Shown: piece after piece, positions 1 to 10,100 of the stretch
How the letters are laid out: each line of letters begins with the position of its first letter
Numbering within the stretch: the first letter of the stretch is position 1
Assembly: GCF_034702125.1 (NCBI RefSeq)
Contig: NC_085868.1
Span: 45,872,328 to 45,936,327 of the forward strand
Length of the DNA stretch: 64,000 bases
Reading direction: 5' to 3'
DNA from: Engraulis encrasicolus
Lineage: Eukaryota > Chordata > Actinopteri > Clupeiformes > Engraulidae
Translations under genes and position numbers: made by a program
Notes under the pieces: generated by a model
Told to the model about the DNA's origin: nothing
The model's input: the letters and a program-made list of their open reading frames with translations, nothing else
Databases searched by the model: none

Positions 1-3000
1 AGAGAATGGATCTCACCAGCGTTCTGTCAGCACTTTGTCAAAGAGGTGGGGCACTTCAATACATCATCAATCAAATTACACTGAGGCAAGTCTTGCAGAT
101 TATCTATATGGAAATTCCTAAATCCCAATTTACATGTTTGTCTCTGATGCAGATTCTCCGAACTTACAAAACAGACCCAAAGGTGGAACAGATGCTTAAA
201 AACCTGGACCTCTATGTCACCCCGGTGCTAAATGTGGATGGCTACACATACACCTGGACAGATAACACGGTGTGTCACTATACTATGCACACTTGCATGC
301 TCAAAATAGTATGAACACTGCTATGATTTAGTTAACGTGGCACGAAGTAGCCACATTGGCTTCACAATGTTAATTCAATACTCAAAAGAGTTGAAATTAA
401 CACTAAAATCGAGTGGGACCATATGTGCTCAGAATAGTATTAAATTAACACTAATGTACTGTGCGCCATTGTAGCTTCTCGACTGGGCCATTTATTTTTG
501 TTCTGTCCTGCCTCCCATCTGCCTACCTTCCAAGGCTGCATTCCAATATGCAGACTCCTGTCCTCCACTTGTGCTTGTGGCCTCGCCTCAACCCGCCTCC
601 TGGCCCCACCTCCGTGGAGAAAACAATTAAGTTTCTAGCCACAACAACTTTTGGGGGACTGTTTTTCATTCACCATCCCAATTGCAAATTAGGAAATGGC
701 ATTAGAATTGTGCTTTTGCAAGATAGTGAATTCATTTTCTGTCGTCAGTGACATCATCATGAGGTCACAAGCAAGCAAGTGAGCAAGGGAGGACGGGAGT
801 CTGCATATTGGAATCCAACCCAAATGTATGTTTGGAAGGTGGAACAACATTCATCTGGTGAGAGTTGCGCCTGCTCCTCCAAACCATAATATGGTTATTA
901 TAACCCATGCAGGAGGGCAGGGGAAATTAATGGAACACTGAAAATTAATATTATTTTAAAGGTACACAGTGCAGGAAATGGTCAAAAAAGGTACTGCAAC
1001 TATGCTGCTCATTGAAACTGTTACCTATTGTCAAATTTGATCTTCTTATGAAAGTAATTAACTAATATTTTCTATGGCCCAAGTACAGTCATTTTTGCGG
1101 CTAAAAATGCTATTTCTGGAAATTCAAAATGGTGGACCATGGAGAAGATCCCCCTTTTCATATATGAAAAGTGCAATTTTTCTAGTCATAATGAATACTT
1201 AGAATTAGATGGTGGTGGTAAGTATTCATGAAAAAGGTAACATTAGTGAATGGGTAGCATGAATTCTGGAAATAAACAACTAAAAATCTTACACAGTGTA
1301 CCTTTAACGTCAACAGAGTACTTATTGAATCTTTGAGGAGATTGCGCTTTATAAAGTTTGTTACAATACGATGGTACAGTATGATGCATACGTACAAGTA
1401 GGCCTACATGCAAGCAAGAAAATGAGTAATGCATCCACTTTGTTCAGAGTAACTCTCCTTGGTCTTGTAAGTAACATAAGTCAATGATGGATATCTTCAG
1501 ACCCGGCTCTGGAGAAAAAACAGATCACCACCACCACCGATTGAAGGTTGCAATTGCACGGGCGTAGACCTCAACCGCAATTATGATGCTGTATTTGGGA
1601 GTGAGTATCGCCTTGTGTTTCCTGCATACACGTCTGCTCAATAGCACATCACTTTACTTAGGCCTAATTGCATTATTCAAATTTTTGGCATAACATATTT
1701 TTGTGACAATCCTGAAACACTTTAAAGGCTACATTTAAATGTTTTCCATGAATATCATACATTAAGTAGCAAATTGAGATTCTGACAGCTCCAATTCTTT
1801 TTTTTTTAACAGCCGTTGGTGTGTCTTCGGACTGTTGCAGCATAATCTACCCTGGTCCCAACGCCGCATCAGAGGCTGAGACCAAGGCCGTGGTGGACTA
1901 TGTGCAGGCCAGGAGCAAAGACATCATCTGCTTCCTGACCATACACTCCTATGGACAAATGATCCTCTTCCCCTATGGCCATCCCCACATCAAGGCCCCC
2001 AACTATGATGAACTGGTAAGCTGTGCAGGACTCAGTACAGGACAGTACAGGACGTAGGCCTATGTGTGTGAATCAAAATGTGTGTAAATTGCTATCGTCA
2101 AATATCAGGACCTCCTTCATACATTTTGTTTGTTACTTAAAGTCAAATTTAATCAATTTGAGAAAACCTGCTTGAACCATTCATATCTATTGAAGATTTT
2201 GTCAGTGCTCCGTCATCTCATAAAACTGTCTCTGGTCGAAGTTTGCGGATAACAAGACTGGGATGTAGTTACATAGCCTACACATTATATGGGTGGTCTG
2301 AAACAGAAGATAAGCCCAGATCAAAGGCCTATTAAAAAGACCATAGACTGTAATTTCTAAAGCTGAAAACTATTTGTTTGCAGACAGAGGTTGTGAATGC
2401 TGCAGGGAAAGCCATCAAGGCAGTTCATGGAATGGACTATGTGGTGGGAGCTCTCGCAGAAGTACTGTGTATGTATTCTAGTCACACTTAAAACACCCTC
2501 ACACTTCCATTTCCACATTCTACTCTACTCTACTCTCCTCTCCTCTACTCTACATAGCTCGGACAGAAAACTGCATTTACATTAAACGTATCTAATGCTA
2601 TGCCGTAATTTAGGTACAGAGTATTGGTCATAGTTCCTGGCTAGGTCCTTTGCTGGATGTGAACGTAGAGGTGAGGGTGACATTTTAATCTGCAACCGTC
2701 TAATCCAAAGACCTTCTCCCTAACAATTAAGCCATACTGCCTTACATTTTTAAACAAGATAAAGTTATGAATGCAAATAATTACACTTATAGTTGATGTA
2801 GTGTATTGGGAGGACTGGGGTGATGCTGGTGGTTATAAAAGAATACTGTCGGCCGTGCCGTCGGCCCAGCCCTAACCATGCGGCTGACACAGGTTCGATT
2901 CCCGGCCCGGGTCCTTTGCCGACCCCTCCCTGTCTCTGTCTCCCAATTCGCTTCCTGTCTACCTCTCACACTGTCCTATCAAGGGGGACAGGTCGATGCT

Positions 3001-3480
3001 AATGCATTTTTCCGATCGGACGTTCTGTTCAAAAATTGGGACCATTCGTATAAGGCCTGGGACGTTTCGTAGAGGACGTTCCATCTACCACAAAGACCTA
3101 CGAAACGTCCTTAAGTTTGAATTAAATGTCCTGAAGTTTGAAGTAAACCCTTCAAGTAAAGTCGAAAAAGACCAAAAAAATAAGAAAATAATGTCAATTT
3201 TGGTTGTTCTCCAGACCCCGCGGGAGGCACCTCCATGGACTGGGCTCGTCTCATCGGCATCCCTTACTCCTTCACCTTCGAGCTGAGGGACAAAGGAGAC
3301 TTCGGCTTCGAGCTGCCCGAGGACCAGATCCAGCCAACCTGTGAGGAGGCCTACGAGGGAGCGCGCTCAATCCTGACCTACGTGCACGATAAGACCTTCT
3401 ACAATGCAGCTGCCAGTCTAACTGCCACCGTGTGGACGACACTTCTAGCCACGTGGCTCACTAGCGCCACCCTGCTGTAG
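1..3480 (+). CDS. cpo: Carboxypeptidase O-like M14 metallopeptidase, copy 1 (5' part outside window)
   Basis: Zinc carboxypeptidase, family M14A, that removes C-terminal residues from peptides; carboxypeptidase O (CPO) is a GPI-anchored enzyme of the intestinal brush border. Exons read by eye: 1-45, 153-269, 1501-1600, 1813-2015, 2384-2468, 3215-3480 (stop TAG). All have AG/GT borders and compatible phases, 816 nt in total. Visible motifs: REWISPAF after the zinc His (Arg71/Glu72 in bovine CPA numbering; the His codon lies left of the window), [18 protein letters not shown] (Arg127), VDLNRNY (Asn144/Arg145), IHSYGQ (third zinc ligand His, codon 1944-1946), Tyr248 in [10 protein letters not shown], and catalytic Glu in FTFELRD (codon 3280-3282). 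The C-terminus is a hydrophobic tail ending WLTSATLL, as expected of a GPI-attachment signal. The substrate-pocket position 255 is Met (3235-3237), where human CPO has Arg. CPA/CPB-like specificity is therefore an alternative; the family assignment is firm, the CPO orthology is inferred. Confidence 0.88.
320..955. other. Intron of copy 1, left part
   Basis: AT-rich intron sequence between the second visible exon and the TTAA-type MITE. One reading frame of about 96 codons at 461-751 has no family resemblance and no supporting signals. I see nothing else here. Confidence 0.5.
960..1303 (-). mobile_element. TTAA-flanked MITE, family A, in a copy 1 intron
   Basis: The ends are inverted: AGGTACACAGTG at the left and CACAGTGTACCT at the right, each flanked by TTAA (956-959 and 1304-1307). 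A TTAA target fits piggyBac- or Kolobok-type elements. A second copy in opposite orientation lies in copy 2 intron 1 (7313-7664). The shared core includes AAATTCAAAATGG and a nearby GGAGAAGATC. It has no coding capacity. Confidence 0.75.
2835..2990 (+). repeat. tRNA-derived SINE
   Basis: Pol III box B-like GGTTCGATTCC at about 2891-2901 sits behind a degenerate tRNA-like head. The body GGGTCCTTTGCCGACCC...CCTGTCTACCTCTCACACTGTCCTATC is typical of fish tRNA SINEs. It lies in the last intron of carboxypeptidase copy 1. Confidence 0.6.
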
Positions 3481-3615
3481 AGACACTGCATTGGCTGACA
3501 GAGACAAAAAATGCAGACCTACAATACTTGTACATTTGGGAACTGAATATAGAAAAAAGCTGAATTCCTCCATGAGACAATGTTTGCGTGATATGTGTCA
3601 GGAGGTTGCAATAGT

Positions 3616-3881
3616 GGGTACTAACACTTTACTTGACGCCGGTGTCATAAGCATGTCATTACAGTTTCATATTAGTGTCATGGCACTGGTTATGCATGTG
3701 TCATAAACATTATGTCCATGTCATTAACATTTTAAGACTGTCGGCCTTAAGTGACATCCGAATGTCACTTAAGGCCAGCGGTTATAAAATGTTTATGACT
3801 TATCTATGACTGTGTCATGACACTGTAATATGATACTGTAATGACATGCTTATGACACCAGCGTCAAGTAAAGTGTTACCC
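3616..3881. mobile_element. MITE in the 3' flank of copy 1
   Basis: Terminal inverted repeats of about 50 bp begin GGGTACTAACACTTTACTTG at the left and match the reverse complement at the right (ends ...AAAGTGTTACCC). AATAGT is duplicated at 3610-3615 and 3882-3887. The centre holds a strong hairpin (CCTTAAGTGACAT / ATGTCACTTAAGG). It lies in the probable 3'UTR of carboxypeptidase copy 1. Confidence 0.75.
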
Positions 3882-4014
3882 AATAGTGGCCCAACATAGC
3901 AAATTTGCCATAATAATGGCTTCTCCGCAAGAGCTGCAACATTGCTTGTCTTTTTAGGATGCCACAGTTTTTGTTTTAGCTGTACATTTTAGACAAGAAT
4001 GCCTCCCAATAAGG

Positions 4015-4145
4015 TGAAGTGGCGTATCACACTAATGAGCCGATCAATGAAAGGGCTTGTTTGAGTCTGACCCTACCCTGTCTCTCTCCCCTACCCTCTT
4101 CCTGTCATGATCTTCAATGTTCTATCCACAATAAAGGCAAAATAG
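4015..4145 (+). repeat. SINE 3'-tail-like fragment carrying AATAAA
   Basis: The run TGACCCTACCCTGTCTCTCTCC...CTTCCTGTCATGATCTTCAATGTTCTATCCACAATAAAGGC resembles the common tail of fish tRNA SINEs. AATAAA at 4130-4135 could also serve as the polyadenylation signal of copy 1; the sequence cannot decide this. Confidence 0.4.
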
Positions 4146-4149
4146 GACA

Positions 4150-4980
4150 TACTTAAAACATAATTAAATATTTTTTTTAAAGAATGCCTCCGAATATGAC
4201 ATTTCCCTGTTTTCATTGTACAATAGGGAAACAGGTAACATTTTTTTATTTACTTGGTATGACAAAACAGCAGAACAAGCTGTCACTGCATAACATTCAT
4301 TGAAGGACAAAAGCTTTTCTCACTGACAGAAAAAAAATACTACACACTCCAGTAGGCCTTCCAAATTTATACACATTACTGACAATGTAGCCAGGCCACG
4401 CCCTCCTATTAGTCAGACCAAGAGCAATGTAAATATCGTTCCTGATCTCCCAAAAAATTGGGAACTCCATCCACTTTGTCGGACACCAGTCAACCAGTAG
4501 CAAACCTAGCGAGGCGGCTCAACCATGCCGTTTGGGAAGTCTCGAAGAGATTTGAAAGTCGATGATAATACATCAGGCTATTGACAATCCTGGTTTCTAT
4601 TATGCAATATTACATTAATACAATAATTACATTCATAACCATGTCAGTCAGTGAACTCATCATCATACAAAGATGTAAAAGGCAATAAAACTGCTGTGCT
4701 GTTGTTTTTGCACTTCCTTCCTGTTCATGTCGCATGAATGTTTCACTTCTCTTCTACTACGCTGGGAACACAATTGCAAAATACCAAAAGATGGTGTTTC
4801 CCTCACCACTTCTCTGGCTTATGGCTCAGAGATGTATATCTATTACACCTCAATATATGCTAAAAAAAATGTTACCCTTTTGCGCCTCATCATGGCATCA
4901 GGCTGGGTTGCCTAGCCTTAAACTTTCCCATCGGCCCTTATGGCCTTATAAGGGCCGAAACTCGTAGGCATTGTAGCCAA
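4150..4980. other. Intergenic, no gene seen
   Basis: AT-rich spacer between copy 1 and the LINE. A short inverted GC-rich stretch (GGCCCTTATGGCCTTATAAGGGCC, about 4932-4957) followed by GAAAC may be another degenerate member of the hammerhead-bearing repeat class. Nothing else is supported. Confidence 0.4.
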
Positions 4981-4984
4981 ATAA

Positions 4985-6535
4985 AAAGTAAAACATTGTA
5001 TTGCATTCCACAGCAGAGGAGCAGAGCAGCTGAAAGCTCTATTCTCCATGGTACTAAGACGGGCAGAGGGGACAGAGAGGAGAATGGAGGAAGAGGGACG
5101 GAGGGGGCGGGAGGGAACAGCAATGTGAATAAGATTAGATAGAAAAGGGGGGGGGGGGGTATTTTAAAATGAATTCTATATTTGATAGGGAGCCAGTGGA
5201 GATGTTGCAATGCAGGGGTAATATGGTGACAGGAAGGGGTTTAGTAATGATGCGGGCAGCTGAGTTCTGGACCAGTTGGAGCTTGTGAAGGGATTTTTGA
5301 GGGAGACCAAAGATGAGAGAATTACAGTAATCAATGCGGGAGGTGACAAGACTGTGTACAAGAATGGAGGTAGAATGGGAAGTGAGAGAGGGGCGGAGAC
5401 GGTTAATGTTGCGTACTGTAGGTGGAAATAAGCAGACCATGTGATGTTGTTAATGTGGGAGAGGAAGGATAGAGAGCCATCAAGCATGACGCCCAGACTC
5501 TTAACTTGAGGGGAAGGGGAGACAGGAGAGTTATCAATAGAGAAGGAAAAACTATCTGCTTTGGATAAGGTGGATTTGATGCCTACTAGTAGGACTTCAG
5601 TTTTGTTAGAATTGAGTTTCAAAAAATTAGAGGTGAACCAGGATTTGATTTCAGAGAGACAGCTGGTGAGGGAGGGGGAGGGAGAGTGTCAGAGGGTTTT
5701 CCAGATAAATAGAGCTGGGTGTCATCAGCATAGCAATGGAAATTAATTTTGAATTTGCGGAAGATATTACCAAGGGGAAGGAGGTAGGTGATGAAGAGGA
5801 GGGGCCCCAGAACAGAACCCTGAGGGACACCAGAGGTGACAGGGGAGGGCTTAGATTTAAAAGACTTCATTTGAATAAATTGAGAATGGCCAGAGAGATA
5901 GGAATGGAACCAGTCAAGGGGTGTGTAACTAATGCCAATTGAGGAGAGTCTGTTGAGGAGGATGGAATGAGAGATGGTGTCAAAGGCTGCACTGAGGTCA
6001 ATGAGAATGACAATAGAGAGTAGTCCAGAGTCAGCAGCCATGAGCAGGTCATTAGTGATTTTAACTAGGGCGGTTTCAGTGCTATGTTGGGGGCGAAAAC
6101 CAGATTGGAAGTGCTCATAGAGGGAGTTATGAGTTAGATGGGAATGGAGTTGAGAGGCTACAATTTATTCTAGAATTTTGTTGATGAATGGAAGGTTGGA
6201 GATTGGCCGGAGGTTGTTGTAGTCAGAGGGATCAGAGCCAGGTTTTTTGAGTATAGGAGTGACAGCAGCAACTTTGAACAGAGAGGGTACAGTACCAGTA
6301 GAGAGTGAGGAGTGGATGATGGCAGAAATGAAGGGGAGGAGAGAGGGGAGGCAGGATTTGACAAGGGTTGTGGGGAGGGGATCAAGCTGACAGGTGGATT
6401 TGGAGATGAAGTCAGATATTTCAGACGAGTCCGGGAGATGAAAGGTAGAAAATAACTGGTGGAGGGGGAAGAGATCAGTGGGGGAGGGAAGAGCGGGGTT
6501 GCAGATAAGATGTTGGTGGATTTTTTTCATTAAAA
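4985..6535 (-). pseudogene. 5'-truncated LINE reverse transcriptase (L2/CR1 group), broken
   Basis: Reverse-strand coding remains run from about 6535 down to 4985 over several frames. In order they show the N-terminal RT region (PILKKPGSDPSDYNNLRPIS, about 6200-6260), the palm entry ([18 protein letters not shown], about 5930-5990), [13 protein letters not shown] (about 5805-5845), the catalytic YADD box (5721-5732), then [21 protein letters not shown] and [12 protein letters not shown], and a final RAFSCSAPLLWN block near 4990-5040. This order is typical of L2/CR1-type non-LTR retrotransposons. Frameshifts separate the blocks near 6165, 6040 and 5620. The endonuclease domain is missing, so the copy is 5' truncated and dead. 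It sits in the spacer between the two carboxypeptidase genes and therefore belongs to neither. Confidence 0.85.
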
Positions 6536-6539
6536 AAGT

Positions 6540-6914
6540 CCAGTAATGAGTACCATGAATTTCATTTTAAAACTTTGCTTTACCAACAAAGGTATTGTAT
6601 TTATTGATCTCTGATTCCCACTAACCTCCAGCTGATATCAGCTGCTAACCTCCCAACCACACTGACTGACAAGTACTCTGTGGGAAACTGAGATTTACAT
6701 TTAGCTGGACTTGCCATGAGAGGATCCGTTTACATCAACATTAAACAACAGGAAATTCTTGCACATCCATTTCTAAACATCGGTCAGCCACACTTGGAAA
6801 TTCAGGAACTGAGAGTCAGTGTTCTGTGTCGGAGGGATATACAATTGCATCAAAAACAATAATTGTTAATGTTTCAGATAATCCTTCTAAAGTCTACATA
6901 GATCCCATCTCGTC
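6540..6914. other. Upstream flank of copy 2
   Basis: Between the LINE and the promoter duplication I see only AT-rich non-coding sequence. It may hold distal promoter elements of copy 2, but no motif can be named safely. Confidence 0.4.
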
Positions 6915-6975
6915 AACATCACACTAAAGTGGTTGTGAGGTGGGACACATCTACATCTGAGGAGTTGGATTACTT

Positions 6976-6981
6976 TATAAA
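6976..6981 (+). promoter_or_regulatory. Candidate TATA box of copy 2
   Basis: TATAAA lies in the upstream unit of the 155-bp duplication. The equivalent site in the downstream unit (7131-7136) reads AACAAA. If used, transcription would start near 7005, just after the decayed upstream ATG, giving a 5'UTR of about 150 nt before the ATG at 7152. Confidence 0.5.
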
Positions 6982-6996
6982 GGACCCAGAGGGATG

Positions 6997-7047
6997 ATGG
7001 AGTGCTCACTGATTATGGTTCTTACGCTGGTACAGTTTTTCTTTTGA
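6997..7047 (+). pseudogene. Decayed duplicate signal-peptide exon
   Basis: The frame reads MECSLIMVLTLVQFFF then TGA at 7045-7047. It aligns residue by residue with the functional first exon at 7152 ([14 protein letters not shown]...). The stop removes the splice to the mature enzyme, so it is a relic, or a short uORF if transcribed. Confidence 0.65.
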
Positions 7048-7151
7048 TGTGCCATCAGAAGTCATTGGGCAACATTGAACTCGGTGGTTGTGATTTTGGA
7101 CCCGTCTGCATCTGAGGAAGAGAATTGCTTAACAAAGGACCCTGAGGGATC

Positions 7152-10100
7152 ATGGAATTCTTACCGATTCTGGTTCTTGTGCTGGTTCAGTTTGGCTATA
7201 AGGCAGTCGCAGGAAGGTGAGACCTGTAAATCAAATACTATAATGAAGTACACTGTATTTCGCTGTGAACCCTGATAATGCGAATGTACTGTAATTGTAT
7301 GTACAGTATTGAAGGTGCACTGTGTGATATTTTTAGTAGTTTATTTCCAGAAGTCATCCTTCACATTCACAAAAGTTACCCTTTTCATGACTACTTACCA
7401 CCATCATCAAATTCTAAGTGTTCATTGTGACTGGAAAAATTGCACTTTTCGTACATGAAAATGGGGATCTTCTCCATGGTTCGCCATTTTGAATTTCCAG
7501 AAATAGCTATTTTTAACTGCAGAATGTGCTACACTTTGGTCATGTTAGTAAATATTGGTTTAGTAAATATTTATGAAAAGATGAAATTTGGCAATAAGCA
7601 GTACAGTTTCCATGATCAGCATATTGCAATACCTACTCTGGGCACCCTCTTACACAGTGCACCTTTAACAGTGTTGGAATAAAGGTTTATGGGGTAGATC
7701 AAGTAACATTATTACAGATAGCCTACATAATGATTTATGTTATTTGGAAAAAAGTGAATAGTTCCATTGAATGAAAAAGGGAATTTTAGATGCTGATCTT
7801 ACTATTAATTTATATGAGGTTTGTGCAACATCACATACTTAAGTGATTGCTTATCAGCTTTCTAAAATGATTTATGGACAGAAAAATACAAGAATATTCT
7901 TGCTAAGAATAAGACTGAACACTGTGGAGTGAACCCAATGTTTTTGGTTCTGATTTTATGCCATCACTAGCGTTTGGGTCATGACGTAATCTGCCTCTAT
8001 TGGATTTTTTCTCCACCAGAGTCAGAAGCGTCAGAGAATTTGAGCCAATAAACTATGACTACACCAAGTACCATCCGCTGCCCGAGGTGAGACAATGCCT
8101 GATAGACAGCAAATCTGATTATATATGGGTTCTCAATTTTTGTTTTCCCCTGGCTGTGCGACCCTGGCTGTGCACAACTCTCCCACTGATTGTTGGAAAC
8201 AGCTGTCGGTCAAAAAATTAGCTCACATGGTTGGCTGCCAGTGTCTTGCCCCTTCTCACAACACAGTGTTTATAAACAACAACAAAAAACATGTACTTGT
8301 ATATGGCTTTAGGTGAGGCACAACTTTCCGAAGCCAAAATGTGTCATATGGCCAACCGGCTACAATGTGAGATTTGCTGTTGCATTTGAAGTATTTAAAA
8401 AGGAAATTATGACAGAGGATCAGACAATCGTGTCCCTGCCAAGAAAGCTCATGATTACAACATATTTGCAGTTGAAATGACACAAATGCAAAAATAATAC
8501 AGAATGCACAGGTTTGTTAGCAAATAGTGTCTGATATTATTTACTCCATCTTAAACAGCATTCTGCAATAATTATGTTCTTGTCTAGATCATGGCATGGA
8601 TGAAGCAGATGGTCACTGAAAACCCAGGTGTGGTCTCCAGTGAGGTCTACGGAACATCTTATGAGGATCGAGACATTGCACTCCTCAAGGTGAACATCCT
8701 GCCAGTGTTGCCAATTTAGCGACTTTGTCGTTAGATTTAGCAACTTTTTGATGTCCCTGGCGACTAAAAACCTCATCAAGCGACTTAAGCACTTTTTGGT
8801 GCATCTGGCGACTTTTTAAAGCGTGCATTTTCAATGCAAAATTATTGTTTTTCACCATAATTAGAACTCTGTGCCACCGTCAGAAGCGTTTCCCACGGTT
8901 AAGCAGGGCTACAGATTAGCTCTGAATCCCCAAACAGTAGCTAGCACTGCCCATTCGCACTGTCAATGAAGGCATGTGGGCACGTCATGACGTCATCTAG
9001 CGACGATGGCTGAATTTTTCTTTCAACATGTGTGATAACGTGTGTTGAAGTCCAATCTCGATCTGAATAGACTCAACAATAAACTGGAATCAATAAACAC
9101 TGTGCTCCCTGGTGGACACAGTCACAAGCACAGCCACATTCATGCAACACACTACAACATGCAATTTCACTACTGTTGTGTAAAACAGCATTGTAAAAAC
9201 ATTTAAGATTGATACTTTTCAATGCAGAAATTATGCCTGTGTATGCAATGTGTTACTTGTGTTCAGATAACCAAATCATTATCCAGCCTGATATTTGGTG
9301 CCAGGACCACTGTTATAAACCTTTGGATTACATTTTTGTTGCCTTCAATTCTACAGATTGGGTTGAAAGGTGAAAACAAGAAGGCTATCTGGATGGACTG
9401 TGGTATCCACGCTAGAGAATGGATCGCGCCAGCGTTCTGTCAGTACTTTATCAAAGAGGTTAGATGCTTTTAAGCATAAACTCTATTAAAGCAGGTCTTT
9501 CAGATTGCCTACAGGTATGCAAATACCTAAATCTCAAATTCCTGTTTGTCTCTGATACAGGTTCTCCGCACCTACAAAACAGACACAAAGGTGGAACAGA
9601 TGCTTAAAAACCTGGACCTCTATGTCACCCCGGTGCTAAATGTGGATGGCTACACATACACCTGGACAAATGCTACTGCCGAGGTTTGTCACTAGACACT
9701 TTGGCACTAGACACTCTTGAATGTTTTGTTCCAAGATTTTCCCATGAGCACAGCAATCATTTCAGCTAACGTGACCGTAAGTAGTTGTTTGGCTGCCATA
9801 CCTGTTGAAGAAGTCATTGGGTGTTTCCCAAAGTGAAGTGTTCTAGACTTGCTAATGTGAATAACGCCCATTTTTCGCAGGAGTATCAAATTATTACACT
9901 TTGGAGATCTAGTGAACTAAGGTGATCTACGCTAGTTAACCACTCGGGGCTTGTACCCGCCACTGCTGTGCCTCTCATGCCGGAACTGGAGTGTAGACTG
10001 GCAGAATTCCAGTTCCGGCATGGGAGGCACAGCATCATACAGCAGAGCCAAAGGACCAGTTCGATAGCTCAGCACTACCAATACTACAGGTATATGAGGC

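Larger units (their letters stand above)
6915..7224 (+). repeat. 155-bp tandem duplication of promoter and signal-peptide exon
   Basis: Two units with a 155-bp period: GTGGTTGTGA at 6929 and 7084; ACATCTGAGGA / GCATCTGAGGA; AAAGGACCC(A/T)GAGGGAT; ATG at 6997 and 7152; GGTTCTTACGCTGGTACAG / GGTTCTTGTGCTGGTTCAG. The units have diverged by substitutions and small changes, so the event is not recent. Confidence 0.85.

Noticed and set aside
4297..4503. Minus-strand 68-codon ORF between copy 1 and the LINE
   Set aside because: No family resemblance; consistent with a chance frame in spacer DNA.
6976..7047. Third independent carboxypeptidase gene starting at 6997
   Set aside because: Only the promoter and signal-peptide exon are duplicated; no further exons precede 7152, and the frame stops at 7045.
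9671..9683. Possible mis-called exon 5 end in copy 2 (four extra residues before the donor)
   Set aside because: The GAG|GTTTGT donor is the only GT that keeps phase with exon 6, and the extra residues fall in a surface loop where copy 1 also varies.
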